64,000 nt of DNA from NCBI RefSeq assembly GCF_024721315.2, contig NZ_JANFAK020000034.1, forward strand, positions 1 to 64,000. The letters run 5' to 3'. The notes under the pieces were generated by a model. It had not been told where the DNA came from. It saw only the letters and a list, made by a program, of their open reading frames with translations, and made no database searches. Made by a program: the position numbers and the translations under genes. This DNA comes from Streptomyces sp. Isolate_45 (GTDB lineage Bacteria > Actinomycetota > Actinomycetes > Streptomycetales > Streptomycetaceae). This document shows, one piece after another, positions 34,836 to 44,141 of this stretch. Numbering within the stretch: position 1 is the first letter of the stretch; every line of letters starts with the position of its first letter.

Positions 34836-36674
34836 ATGCGCCGCTACCCGCCGATCGCCGAACACGGCCTGATCGGAGACCTCCAGACCTGCGCGCTCGT
34901 CTCCTCCGACGGCGTACTGGACTGGTTCTGCTCGCCGCGCTTCGACTCGCCCAGCATCTTCGCCGGTCTCCTGGACCACGACCGGGGCGGCTACTTCGCG
35001 ATCACCGCCGACGCCCCCGACATCACCACCCGCCAGCTCTACCTGGCCGACACCGCGATCCTCATCACCCGGTTCCTCACCGCCGACGGCGTCGGCGAGG
35101 TCATCGACTTCATGCCCGTCACCGGGGAGCACACCGTCACCGACCACCACCAGGTGGTCCGCGTCATGCGGGTGGTGCGCGGCGCCGTGCGCTTCGCCCT
35201 GGAGTGCCGCCCCCGCTTCGACTACGGCCGTTCCGCCCACACCCTGGACCTGGACCTGGACGGCGCCCCCGCCGCCCGGTTCATGGGCCCGGACGTCACC
35301 GCGTACCTCCAGGCCGTCGGCCCGGTACCGCTGGAGGCCGACGGGAACGACGTGCGCGCGTACGTCACCCTGGCCGCGGGCGAACGGGCCGCGGTCGTCC
35401 TGACGGTCCGCGACGCCGGCGGCGACGCCCCCGCGCAACCGACCGTGGAAGGCGCGACCGAGGCGTTCACCGCGGTGCACGCCTTCTGGCACGACTGGAT
35501 CGGCCGGTGCACCTACCGCGGCCGCTGGCAGCAGATCGTCAACCGCTCCGCCATCACCCTCAAACTCCTCACCTACGCCCCCACCGGAGCCCCCATCGCC
35601 GCCGCCACCATGGGCCTGCCCGAGCAGGAGGGCGGCGAGCGCAACTGGGACTACCGCTACACCTGGGTCCGCGACGCCTCCCTGTCGGTGCGGGCCATGC
35701 GCGACCTCGGCTTCACGGAGGAGGCCGACGCGTTCCGGAACTGGCTCGGACAGCGGTTCTACGACGGAGGGACACCCAACGGAGAACCGCTCCAGATCAT
35801 GTATCGCGTCGACGGCGACCCCCACCTCGGCGAGGAGATCCTCGGTCACCTGGAGGGCTGGCGCGGCTCGGCCCCGGTGCGGGTGGGAAACGGCGCGGCC
35901 ACCCAACTCCAACTGGACATCTACGGCGAGGCGGTCTACGCCATCGCCCAGGTCGACCAGGTCACCCACGCGATCGGCTACGAGGGCTGGAAGCGCTTCG
36001 CGGACCTGCTGGACTGGCTGTGCGAGAACTGGGACCGGGCCGACGAGGGCATTTGGGAGACCCGCGGTGGTCGGCAGCACTTCACCTACAGCCGCCTCAT
36101 GTGCTGGGTCGCCTTCGACCGGGGCATCCGCCAGGCCATGGCCAACGCCCGCCCGGCCGACCTGCCCCGCTGGACCGCCGCCCGCGACGCCATCCTGGAG
36201 CAGATCATGACCCGCGGCTGGAGCGCGGAGCGCGGGGCGTTCGTCCAGCACTACGACACCACCGTCCTGGACGCGTCCCTGCTGCTGATGCCCCTGGTCG
36301 GTTTCATCGCCCCCACGGACCCCCGCTGGATCGCCACCCTGGAGGCCATGGACGCCGAACTCGTCGCCGACAGCCTCGTCTACCGCTACAACCCGGAGGC
36401 TTCCCCCGACGGCCTGCGCGGCACCGAGGGCACCTTCTCCCTGTGCAGCTTCCTGTACGTGTACGCCCTCGCCCGGTCCGGCCGCCCGGAGCAGGCCCGT
36501 TACGCCTTCGACAAGATGCTCACCTACGCCAACCACGTCGGTCTCTTCGCCGAGGAGATCGGCCCCACGGGCGAGCAACTCGGCAACTTCCCGCAGGCCT
36601 TCACCCACCTCGCTCTGATCACCGCCGCCCTCGCCCTCGACGTCGAGCTCGACGAGGCGGCCGGACGCGGCTGA
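34836..36674 (+). CDS. Glycoside hydrolase family 15 (glucoamylase/trehalase-like) protein
   Basis: A 612-residue protein from ATG 34836, with GAGGAG upstream. GH15 features: LIGDLQTCALVSSDGVLDWF and FCSPRFDSPSIF at the start, GGERNWDYRYTWVRDASLSV near 268, and EEIGPTGEQLGNFPQAFTHL near 571-590, which includes the catalytic Glu. It has no signal peptide, so it is cytoplasmic, as in actinobacterial trehalases of this family. Trehalose or maltooligosaccharides are the likely substrates. It is the only gene of its unit and runs toward a 331-base intergenic region. Confidence 0.92.
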   Translation: MRRYPPIAEHGLIGDLQTCALVSSDGVLDWFCSPRFDSPSIFAGLLDHDRGGYFAITADAPDITTRQLYLADTAILITRFLTADGVGEVIDFMPVTGEHTVTDHHQVVRVMRVVRGAVRFALECRPRFDYGRSAHTLDLDLDGAPAARFMGPDVTAYLQAVGPVPLEADGNDVRAYVTLAAGERAAVVLTVRDAGGDAPAQPTVEGATEAFTAVHAFWHDWIGRCTYRGRWQQIVNRSAITLKLLTYAPTGAPIAAATMGLPEQEGGERNWDYRYTWVRDASLSVRAMRDLGFTEEADAFRNWLGQRFYDGGTPNGEPLQIMYRVDGDPHLGEEILGHLEGWRGSAPVRVGNGAATQLQLDIYGEAVYAIAQVDQVTHAIGYEGWKRFADLLDWLCENWDRADEGIWETRGGRQHFTYSRLMCWVAFDRGIRQAMANARPADLPRWTAARDAILEQIMTRGWSAERGAFVQHYDTTVLDASLLLMPLVGFIAPTDPRWIATLEAMDAELVADSLVYRYNPEASPDGLRGTEGTFSLCSFLYVYALARSGRPEQARYAFDKMLTYANHVGLFAEEIGPTGEQLGNFPQAFTHLALITAALALDVELDEAAGRG

Positions 36675-37005
36675 GGGCCGCTCGGCGGGATAACCGGAAG
36701 GACAGGCGATTTCCTGCCATCGTGCGGCGGTCCCGGCCGGACAATCGTGGATCTCCCGCCCCGTCTGTGGCACTCTCGGGAAGCCGCAGGGTGCGAGCCG
36801 TGTTTCGTCGTCCCATCACGCCGGGGCGCCTTCGGCGCCGACCGTCGCCGGGCCGGGGACCGGTGGCCGAAGGCCCCTCCACAACAGCCGGGGCGACCGC
36901 ACGGATGGCCGTAACCCGCCCCACGTCGAGGGGCTCGCGGAGTGCGCTGTCCGTGCCGGTCGGGGAGCGTCACAGGTTCGTGGAACAGCGTCACAGGGGG
37001 AACTG
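36675..37005. other. Intergenic region with a 21-base-period direct repeat
   Basis: I see no convincing gene here. The decamer-plus AGCGTCACAGG is exact at 36966-36976 and, one base offset, 36987-36997, just before GTG 37006; the second copy overlaps the AGGGGG ribosome site. A GCGCCTTCGGCGC hairpin lies near 36,830. The repeats may be a promoter-proximal binding site for the metallopeptidase gene. Confidence 0.5.
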
Positions 37006-37599
37006 GTGTTCAAGCAACGGGAGATGCGGCAGTCGATCGGTGCCATGGTCAAGGCGATCGACCACTTGGAAGCCCCCGCGGAGGGCGAGGCGATCTGCCG
37101 CGCGCTCTGCGAGGCCATGGGCGACCGCCGCGGCCGCAAGATCGAATTCCGGACGACCTCCTTCCCGCCCGGCACGGCGAGCGGACTCGCGCTCGACCTC
37201 GGGACGAGGGACCTCATCGTCGTCGAGGAGCGGACCGTACCCGAGCACCGGCTCATCATCACCGGACACGAACTCCGTCACCTGGAACTGGGCCACTGCC
37301 ACCAGCACGTCACCGAGGGCGCCGTGGCCGCCCGCCTGCTACACCACGACACCGAGCTCCAGGGCGTCGTCTCGTCGGTCCTGGCCATCGCGGGGCGCCA
37401 GAGCCCCGCCCTCCTCGGACAGGACGGCACGGCGGCGAGGAAGCACGAGCGGGAGGAGCAGGCCGCGGAGCGGTACGGGCTCGAACTGGCCCACGCCGTA
37501 CGGCACCTGCTGCGCGAACCCCTGCCCCATCGTCTCGACCGGGGCACGACCTCCGGCAGGATCGAGGCCGCCCTAGGTCACCACGTCGAACGGGGCTGA
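37006..37599 (+). CDS. ImmA/IrrE-like metallopeptidase (HELRH) of a TA-like pair
   Basis: A 197-residue protein from GTG 37006, with AGGGGG upstream. The zinc motif HExxH is H88-E-L-R-H92, followed by a second H at 97 and a Cys. The N-terminal helices (RQSIGAMVKAIDHLEAP, then EAICRALCEAMGDRRGRKIE) and the following TGHELRHLELGHCHQHVTEG match proteins often labelled 'toxin component' that sit beside MAB_1171c-like membrane proteins. An XRE gene usually goes with it but none is adjacent here. It is separated by one base from the next gene, so the two are co-translated. Confidence 0.8.
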   Translation: MFKQREMRQSIGAMVKAIDHLEAPAEGEAICRALCEAMGDRRGRKIEFRTTSFPPGTASGLALDLGTRDLIVVEERTVPEHRLIITGHELRHLELGHCHQHVTEGAVAARLLHHDTELQGVVSSVLAIAGRQSPALLGQDGTAARKHEREEQAAERYGLELAHAVRHLLREPLPHRLDRGTTSGRIEAALGHHVERG

Positions 37600-37600
37600 T

Positions 37601-38791
37601 GTGTCGGACCTGGGCTTCCAGCTGCCCGCGGTCATCGGCTTCCTCGCGGCCCTGGGCAGGCTTCCCGGCCTGCTGCGCAACCCGCACGACCCCCTGCTCC
37701 GGGCCGTCGTCGCGTTCCTGCTGACCACCAGCGGCGCCTTCTTCCTCGGCGCGGTCCCGATGCTCGCGAAGGTCAACGCGGCCACGGGCGTACCCAACTT
37801 CGCGGTCCCCCTCGGCCACGCCATGCTGATGGCGTCCTCCGGGACCGGCATCGTGCTGATCATCAACTGGCGCGGTGGGCCACCCGAGTCGATCCGGCGG
37901 GCCACGCACAGGGCCCTCGGCTGCTACGGCGCGGTCGGACTCGCCCTGGTCGGGCTCTTCCTACTGGGGGAGGCCCCCGTCGAACGGCTGCGGGACTTCG
38001 ACACCCACTACGCGACCACCCCGTACCTCCGCGAGATGACCCTGCTCCTCCTCGCCGCCCACACCGCGGCCGCGCTGGTCATGTACTCCCTGTGCCGGCG
38101 CTGGCTGCGCGAGGTCACCGGGGAACTCCGCGTGGGCCTCGCCCTCATGGTCACCGGCCACTGGTGCACCGTCGGTCACGCCGTGTGCACGTTCGCCGCC
38201 GTGGCCGCCCGGTGGGCGGGAACGGACTGCGACTTCCTGAGCACCCACGCGGCCCGCCCGCTGGGCCGGGCCGCCTCCTCCCTCGTCATCTGCGGGTTCG
38301 TCCTGCCGCTCCTCGTACAGCGCTTCGCGGGGCCCTGGCGGGACTGGTCGGGCTACCGCCGTCTGGGCCCCCTCGCCCGGTTGCTCACCGGACTGACATC
38401 CGCCACCACCACGGTCAGGATGCCCCTGTTCTCCTGCCTCGGAGTGCGCCGCCTCCAGCGCGAATCGAACATCCACGACGGATTGCTCACCCTCAACCCC
38501 TACTTCGACCTCGCGCTGCGGGCCGCCGCGCTCGACGCGGCCCTCGCCGGGGGAGCCGACGCCGGGGACGCGGCGGCGGTCGCGGACGCGGCCATGGTGA
38601 CCGCCGCGGTACGGGCGCTAAGGGCCGACCCCGAGCGCTGCGTCATCGCCCACACCCGGGCCCTCCAGGACGATCCGGGAGGCTGCCGCGACCTCGTCCG
38701 GACCTCCCGGGCACTGTCCCGCCTCCCCGCCGCCGCGCGCCCGGGCCTGCGCGTCGGGGGCGGGCCCGCGGTCGACGGGTGCACGCCCTGA
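37601..38791 (+). CDS. MAB_1171c-like (DUF6545) putative transporter
   Basis: A 396-residue protein from GTG 37601, one base after the stop of the metallopeptidase. Seven helices are predicted in residues 1-270 (for example RAVVAFLLTTSGAFFLGAVP; ALGCYGAVGLALVGLFLLGE; SSLVICGFVLPLLVQRFAG), then a soluble C-terminal region (about 275-396) with RESNIHDGLLTLNPYFDLAL. This pattern matches actinobacterial MAB_1171c-type membrane proteins, which sit beside ImmA-like proteins. Its cargo is unknown. Confidence 0.8.
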   Translation: MSDLGFQLPAVIGFLAALGRLPGLLRNPHDPLLRAVVAFLLTTSGAFFLGAVPMLAKVNAATGVPNFAVPLGHAMLMASSGTGIVLIINWRGGPPESIRRATHRALGCYGAVGLALVGLFLLGEAPVERLRDFDTHYATTPYLREMTLLLLAAHTAAALVMYSLCRRWLREVTGELRVGLALMVTGHWCTVGHAVCTFAAVAARWAGTDCDFLSTHAARPLGRAASSLVICGFVLPLLVQRFAGPWRDWSGYRRLGPLARLLTGLTSATTTVRMPLFSCLGVRRLQRESNIHDGLLTLNPYFDLALRAAALDAALAGGADAGDAAAVADAAMVTAAVRALRADPERCVIAHTRALQDDPGGCRDLVRTSRALSRLPAAARPGLRVGGGPAVDGCTP

Positions 38792-38848
38792 GACGGGTGC
38801 ACCCCCTTGGGAACGGTGCACCCCCTTGGGAACGGTGCACCCCCTGAC
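38774..38848. repeat. Tandem GGTGCAC-centred repeat between convergent genes
   Basis: Four copies of a unit built around the palindromic core GGTGCACC recur about every 19-20 bases (first with a variant ending in GCACGCC inside the last codons of the membrane-protein gene). The unit is ACGGTGCACCCCCTTGGGA. It sits between the stop of the membrane protein and the methyltransferase stop at 38864. It could be a terminator-like or recombination-prone element. Confidence 0.8.
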
Positions 38849-38863
38849 CGGTCGGCCCGCCGG

Positions 38864-39700
38864 TCAGCCCGGCCGGTGGCCCCAGGCCGTGATCAGCCCG
38901 GGGGAGAGGTCCGCGCAGTCGGGGGAGTCGAGGTACCGGACCGCCGCCTCGATCGCCGCGTCGTCCACCAGCCCCGTCGCGGTCATCGCCGCCCTGGCCC
39001 GGTCCCAGGTATCGGCCCAGAACCCGCTGATCGGGCTGCCGGGAACCAGCGGCGGTACGTGGACCTCCGCGGCCACCCCGGTCAGCCCGGCGGTGCGCAG
39101 CAACTCCGGATAGCGCGGGGTCCAGGAGACATCGGTGCCGATGCTCTCCCGCAGCCCCTGCCACATGGCCCGCATGGCCCGCGTGTACGGGGTCGTGGGC
39201 GCGTCCGCGCTCGTCAGGTCGACGGCGTCCCCGAGGACCAGGACCCCGCCCGGGACGAGCAGGTGCCCGAGACGGTCGATCAGGCGCTCCCGCTCGGTGA
39301 GGTGCATCAGCACGAAGCGGGCGTGGACCAGCCGGAACCGACCGGGGTCGAACCCCGGGTCGAGGACGTCCGCCTCCAGGAGGTCGAGTCCGGGCTCGGG
39401 GCGGGCGGCCAGGAAACGGACGTCACGGTCGACGGCCAGCACGCGCGTGACACCGGCCTCCCGTAGGAGCCGCCGGGCCACGCTGCCGGTCCCCGCGCCC
39501 AGTTCGAGGCAGTTCCAGCCGGGCCCCGCACCCAGCGCACGGAGCCGGGCGAGGGTGACGTCGTCGTAGGTGAGGGCGCCGAGGTCGATGCGCTCGTCCT
39601 CGCCGGCCCGCCCCGGCGGGAACGCCTCCGTACCGTAGCGGCCGGGCGCGCCCCGGCCGGTCGCCGCTCCGTCACCGGACCGGCCGGCATGTGTGGACAC
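38864..39700 (-). CDS. Class I SAM-dependent methyltransferase
   Basis: A 278-residue protein from GTG 39700. SAM-binding motif I LELGAGTGSVARRLL (about 65-79), an acidic residue after strand 2 (LAVDRD), and motif IV region FVLMHLTERERLIDRL support a Rossmann methyltransferase. It resembles small-molecule O/N/C-methyltransferases. The substrate cannot be told. It is convergent with the previous gene; the promoter is probably in the 39,701-39,895 gap shared with the S13 peptidase. Confidence 0.85.
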   Translation of the reverse strand: MSTHAGRSGDGAATGRGAPGRYGTEAFPPGRAGEDERIDLGALTYDDVTLARLRALGAGPGWNCLELGAGTGSVARRLLREAGVTRVLAVDRDVRFLAARPEPGLDLLEADVLDPGFDPGRFRLVHARFVLMHLTERERLIDRLGHLLVPGGVLVLGDAVDLTSADAPTTPYTRAMRAMWQGLRESIGTDVSWTPRYPELLRTAGLTGVAAEVHVPPLVPGSPISGFWADTWDRARAAMTATGLVDDAAIEAAVRYLDSPDCADLSPGLITAWGHRPG

Positions 39701-39895
39701 GGACGGATCACCGCCTCCCGGGGGTCGCGCGGGCCGTGCGGCGGGCCCGGTGCGCGGGGCGCCGCGCTCGCGGGAACCGCTCGCGGGACCAGCCCTCCCA
39801 GTATCGCCGGATCGGCGCGCGGAGGCCCGCCGCCGACCGCCGCGGGCAGGGGCGGGCCGCGCGGGCAGGCGCGGGCTCCGGGGCCCGGAGCCGGG

Positions 39896-41536
39896 TCACC
39901 CCTCCTGGAGGTAGGCGGCGATCATCGCGATGTCGTTGGCGACGCTCAGGATCCCGCTCGGGTCGGGCGTCGGCGTCGCGCCCCCGGTGACACCCGCGTA
40001 GAACACGTCGAAGCGGCCGTCACCCCGATCCAGGTACCCGGCGATGGTCATCGCACCCACGCCCAGCCGGTCGTTGAGGGCGTCGTACCCGACGGCGGCC
40101 CCGGTCTTGGCGAACACCTTGCCGCGGGCCGGGCAGTCCCGGCAGTTGGTCGCGAGCAGCCCGTCGACGCCGAGGATCGGCAGCGCCTCCCGGAAGCGCC
40201 GCGCGTCCGGCGTACCCATCCAGTACGTCAACATCTGGATCTCCGCCCGCGGCGTCGCCCGGTCCACGGGGTTCCCGCCCCGGCCGTCGAGGAGCTGCAC
40301 CTGCTCGCGGTCCACGCCCGCCCCGTCGAGGAACCGGGCCAGGACCGGGAAGCCGTCCATGCAGGCGTGGCTGCCGGTCTCGACCGCCATCAAACAGATC
40401 CCGAGGTTGGCGCCCAGGTTGTGGCTGACCTTCAGGATGAGCTCGGCGTAGTCCGCGTAGGGCGGCGAGGTGTACACGGCCACCCGCGGGCTTCCCTCGT
40501 AGGTCCGGGGCAGCTCGGCCACCGGGTTGGGCCCGGCCGGATCCGCCGTGACCAGTACCCCCGCCCGCCCGAGCGCCTCGATCAGCGCGCCGCGCCCGAA
40601 CGCCGCCGGGTCGGTGACGGGCGACACCCGCAGCACCGGGGCGGCGCCCACCGCGATCGTGCCGGTCAACCGGATCCGGGTGCCGTTCTCGGAGGCCGTC
40701 ACGTTGATGGAGCCCGTCTCGCCCGCCGCGATCGTCTTCACCGTCGACGTCACCCGGTACGGGGCGACCTTCGGCCGCCAGTCCAGTCGGGCGGGCGCGT
40801 CCGGGCGGTCCCCCGGGGTGGTCAGCAGGTCGATCAGGTTGTCGTTGATGATCATCGGGGTCGGCGTGGGGTCGAGGGTCGGATCCGGTGCGAAGAGCCG
40901 ACTGTCGACGACGACGTCGCCGTCGACCCGGGTGATGCCCGAAGCCCGCACCTGCCGGGCCAGCCGGTCGATCCCGGCGAGGGGGTCCTCCGGGGTGAGG
41001 GTCGCGCCGGGGACGTCGTTGGCGTAGGTGTGGTCGAGGTCGGTGAACGCCACCGTGCCGTCCGGGCGGGTCCTGCCGCCCATCGTCAGGTCGCCCTGGG
41101 CGACCAGGGCCAGGTTCCCGTCCAGCGTGGAGCCGTCGCGCTCACCGACCGCGTGGACGGGCGTCTCGAAGCGGTGCCCGGCCCCCAGGGTCTTCCACGG
41201 CCCGGACACGCTGAACAGCTTGGCCGTGGAGCCCGGGATGAAGACCTGCTCCGGGAACATGCTGCGCACCACGCGGCCGCTGTCCGGTTCGACCTGGAGG
41301 AGACCCCACTGCGCGTTGCGGTACTCCGGCTTGCGCATGATCTCCGTGATCCGCGGGTCGAGCGGCTCCTGGCCGGCCGTCGCGGACGGCGAAGGGGTCG
41401 GGCCCGGTGGGGTCGGTCCCGACGCCACACCCGAGGTCAGGGCGGCGAGCAGCAGCGCCGAGCAGCCGGCGCCCACCCGCCACCGCAGGGACCGGGGGCC
41501 CGTACCCCGGGGTCGGGAGTCTTTTCCTCGCACCAC
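39896..41536 (-). CDS. D-alanyl-D-alanine carboxypeptidase/endopeptidase (S13, DacB-type)
   Basis: A 546-residue protein. It has an N-terminal anchor/signal (VGAGCSALLLAALTSGVASG) and a Pro/Thr linker. The SxxK motif is S103-T-A-K106, SxN is SHN (about 370), and KTG is AKTGA (about 475). The layout matches penicillin-binding protein 4 of the S13 family, which trims or cleaves peptidoglycan cross-links outside the membrane. The C-terminal half has a GYLDRGDGRFDVFYAGVTGG segment. It stands alone. Confidence 0.9.
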   Translation of the reverse strand: MVRGKDSRPRGTGPRSLRWRVGAGCSALLLAALTSGVASGPTPPGPTPSPSATAGQEPLDPRITEIMRKPEYRNAQWGLLQVEPDSGRVVRSMFPEQVFIPGSTAKLFSVSGPWKTLGAGHRFETPVHAVGERDGSTLDGNLALVAQGDLTMGGRTRPDGTVAFTDLDHTYANDVPGATLTPEDPLAGIDRLARQVRASGITRVDGDVVVDSRLFAPDPTLDPTPTPMIINDNLIDLLTTPGDRPDAPARLDWRPKVAPYRVTSTVKTIAAGETGSINVTASENGTRIRLTGTIAVGAAPVLRVSPVTDPAAFGRGALIEALGRAGVLVTADPAGPNPVAELPRTYEGSPRVAVYTSPPYADYAELILKVSHNLGANLGICLMAVETGSHACMDGFPVLARFLDGAGVDREQVQLLDGRGGNPVDRATPRAEIQMLTYWMGTPDARRFREALPILGVDGLLATNCRDCPARGKVFAKTGAAVGYDALNDRLGVGAMTIAGYLDRGDGRFDVFYAGVTGGATPTPDPSGILSVANDIAMIAAYLQEG

Positions 41537-41684
41537 GGCACGCCCCGTTCGTCTCGACGGACTCCGGCAGCACCTCCCGGCCGCACCGACCCCCGGGATC
41601 AGACCAGCGTGGCACGCCCACCCGCGACGCGCACGCCGCCCGGCGGGGCAAGGGCGTCATGGCCGCCGGGGCGGGCGGCCCGCC

Positions 41685-42725
41685 CTATGCGGCGTGACCC
41701 GTCAGCCGGTCACCGAGCGGGCTCCGGCGGTACAGGACGTGCCGTCCGTCGCGCGCCCGGGTGACGAGCCCGGTCGCGTGCAGTACGCGCAGGTGCTGGG
41801 ACACCGCGCTCGGGGTGACCTTGAGGCGCCGGGCGATCTCGACGGTCGGCAGTGGCTCCTCGAGGAGGCCGAGCAACCGCGCGCGGGGCGCCCCCAACAG
41901 GGCGGCCAGGGCCGGTGCGGTGACGACCGGCGCGGATCCCCACAGCGTCGCCACCCCACGGCTCGGGTACGCCAGCGTCGGCGCCTCGCCCTGACCGACC
42001 GGCGGCACCGGCTTGTGGGCGAACACGGACGGTACGAGCAACAGCCCGCGGCCCGAGGCCTTGACGTGATGCCGGCTGATCATCTTGTCCACGTGCAGGA
42101 CGCCGTCCTGCCAGCGCAGGTTCGGATGCATGTCGGCGAACAGCAACCGGGCCCCACCCAGGGCCAGTTGCCGGGCCCGGTAGGTCATGTCGGCCTCCAG
42201 GACCAACCGCATCCGCGGCCACACCGGTTCGACGGCGGCCTTCCAGTACCGGAGCAGCAGCTCGCAGAGCGCGTCGCGCAGCCGCACCACCGGGGCGTCG
42301 TCGGCGGCGAGGGCGTCGCGCAGCGCTCCGGGCAGCGGATCCGGCGCGTGCGCGGCCAGCAGATCGCGACGCACCGCGGCCGGGGAGGTGCGGCGCACGA
42401 CGGCCAGTTCGTCCTCGAACGACGCGTCGAAACGCGCGGGCCGCGGCGTGAGGAAATCGGGCAGGGTGCGCCGCACCGGCATCAGCGACATCAACGTCCC
42501 GACGTCGGTCGCGGCCAACCCGCCGGACCCGCCGCCGAGACCGCCGGCACCGACGACACCGCCCGGGTCGCCCGGTCCGCCGAGGACGGACCTGCGCCAG
42601 GGCAGGTGCAGCGCGGACAGGCCCGGTTCCCGCAGGACCCGCAGACTCAGCACGGTCTCGTACAGCGGGGAAAGCGCGAAACGGGTGTCCGCGAGGTCCT
42701 CCACACCGAGCTCAAAAGTGATCAT
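41685..42725 (-). CDS. ArsR-type winged-helix regulator with N-terminal extra domain
   Basis: A 346-residue protein with start taken at ATG 42725; ATG 42746 is an alternative without a better ribosome site. A long N-terminal region (about 1-240, ELGVEDLADTRFALSPLYET and later FDASFEDELAVVRRTSPAAV) precedes a C-terminal winged helix (PTVEIARRLKVTPSAVSQHL and RDGRHVLYRR). Such DUF5937-like proteins of actinomycetes are metal- or drug-responsive regulators. The divergent MFS gene at 42,861 is its probable target. An inverted repeat overlaps the start. Confidence 0.88.
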   Translation of the reverse strand: MITFELGVEDLADTRFALSPLYETVLSLRVLREPGLSALHLPWRRSVLGGPGDPGGVVGAGGLGGGSGGLAATDVGTLMSLMPVRRTLPDFLTPRPARFDASFEDELAVVRRTSPAAVRRDLLAAHAPDPLPGALRDALAADDAPVVRLRDALCELLLRYWKAAVEPVWPRMRLVLEADMTYRARQLALGGARLLFADMHPNLRWQDGVLHVDKMISRHHVKASGRGLLLVPSVFAHKPVPPVGQGEAPTLAYPSRGVATLWGSAPVVTAPALAALLGAPRARLLGLLEEPLPTVEIARRLKVTPSAVSQHLRVLHATGLVTRARDGRHVLYRRSPLGDRLTGHAA

Positions 42726-42727
42726 TA

Positions 42728-42753
42728 AGCGCCAGGCTACATTCATTGGCGCT
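42728..42753. promoter_or_regulatory. Inverted repeat AGCGCCA-N12-TGGCGCT in the ArsR/MFS divergent region
   Basis: AGCGCCA (42728-42734) and TGGCGCT (42747-42753) are exact complements spaced by 12 bases. They lie in the 135-base gap between ArsR start 42725 and MFS start 42861, so the site could control both promoters. A 25-codon ORF (42,782-42,859), ending one base before the MFS start, may be a leader peptide but has no clear ribosome site. Confidence 0.7.
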
Positions 42754-42860
42754 CGTCCGAGGGTGCCGTGAACTCTTCCGCATGACACCCACAGCACCCG
42801 TGCGCTGCCCCTCCACCGCCGCACGGCCCCGCGCCGCAGGCCCCGGGGCGGTGCGCTGAC

Positions 42861-44141
42861 ATGGACCGCCGGACGCTCCTGCTGCTCTCCCTCACCTGTG
42901 CCGTCGGCGTGGGCAACGTGTACTTCCCCCAGGCGATCGGCCCCCTCGTCGCCGCCGGACTCGGGGCGTCATCCGAATCCGCCGCCGCGATCGTGACGGC
43001 CACCCAGATCGGCTACACCGTCGGGATCTTCCTCCTGGTGCCCCTGGGCGACCGCATCCCCTACCGTCCCCTCCTCGTCACCCTGTTCGGCCTCACCGGA
43101 GCGGGCCTCCTCGCCGCCGGCTGCGCGCCGGCCCTGCCACCGCTGATCGCCGCGAGCGCCCTCGTCGGCGTCACCACCGTGGCCGCCCAGCTCGTCGCCC
43201 CGCTGGCCGCCGGCCTGGTGGGCGAGGAGCGCCGCGGGGCGGTGCTGGGCACGCTGCTCAGCGGCTCGCTGGCCGGGATGCTGCTCGCCCGCACCTTCAG
43301 CGGGACGCTCGGCGAACGGCTGGGCTGGCGGGCCCCCTACCTGGTCGCCGCCGCGGTGGTACTGCTCCTGGCGGTCGTCCTCGCCCGCACCCTGCCGGCC
43401 ACCGCCCCGCCCGCGCGCCGCCCGTACCGGACGCTCCTGGCCGAGCCCCTCCGACTGCTCCGCACCGAACCCGAACTGCGCCGTTCCTGCCTCTACCAGG
43501 CCACCGTCTTCGCCGGTTTCTCGGCCGTGTGGACCTGCGTGGCGCTCCTCCTGACCGGCCCCGCGCACGGACTGGACGTCCGGGCCGTGGGACTGCTGGC
43601 CCTGGTCAACGCCGTGACGGTCCTCTGCACCCCGTACGCCGGACGACAGGTCGACCGAAGGGGGGCCGACGCGATCAACCTCGTCTGCCTGTTGGCGGTC
43701 CTCGGCTCGGCCGCGCTCCTCGCGGCGGGTTCCGGTGGCGGAGCGGCGGGCCTGACCGCACTGGTCGCCGGAACCCTGCTGCTCGACGTCGCCATGCAGT
43801 CCGGCATGATCGCGAACCAGGCGCGCGTCTTCGCACTGCGCCCCGATGCCGGCGCCCGGCTCAACACCGCCTACATGACCTGCGCCTACCTGGGCGGCAG
43901 CGCGGGCTCCTGGCTCGGCGTACGGGCCTACGGCCTGGCCGGCTGGGGCGGGGTGTGCGCGCTGGTCGCGGCCCTGGCGGGGATCGCGCTCGCCCGCCAC
44001 CTGGTGGCGATCCGCCACCGGAAGGCACCCCCCGCCGCGCCGGCCACGTCGGACGGACGGCCCGTGAGGGCCCCCGTAGGACCGGCCGCGGCCGGCCCTG
44101 TCGCCGCTGGTCCGGTCACCCCGCCACGACGGAAGGGGTGA
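42861..44141 (+). CDS. MFS transporter, 12-TM type
   Basis: A 426-residue protein. It shows MFS motif A (VPLGDRIPYRPLLV) and twelve membrane helices with a central cytoplasmic loop near LARTLPATAPPARRPYRT. It is probably a drug or metabolite efflux pump. It is divergent from the ArsR-type regulator, a classic regulator/efflux pair. Translation may be coupled to a 25-codon upstream ORF whose stop ends at 42,859. The C-terminal tail is Pro/Ala-rich. Confidence 0.9.
   Translation: MDRRTLLLLSLTCAVGVGNVYFPQAIGPLVAAGLGASSESAAAIVTATQIGYTVGIFLLVPLGDRIPYRPLLVTLFGLTGAGLLAAGCAPALPPLIAASALVGVTTVAAQLVAPLAAGLVGEERRGAVLGTLLSGSLAGMLLARTFSGTLGERLGWRAPYLVAAAVVLLLAVVLARTLPATAPPARRPYRTLLAEPLRLLRTEPELRRSCLYQATVFAGFSAVWTCVALLLTGPAHGLDVRAVGLLALVNAVTVLCTPYAGRQVDRRGADAINLVCLLAVLGSAALLAAGSGGGAAGLTALVAGTLLLDVAMQSGMIANQARVFALRPDAGARLNTAYMTCAYLGGSAGSWLGVRAYGLAGWGGVCALVAALAGIALARHLVAIRHRKAPPAAPATSDGRPVRAPVGPAAAGPVAAGPVTPPRRKG

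Noticed and set aside
34461..36773. Long open frame opposite the GH15 gene
   Set aside because: GH15 has clear catalytic motifs; the opposite frame has Val/Gly/Asp-rich low-complexity sequence and no domain.
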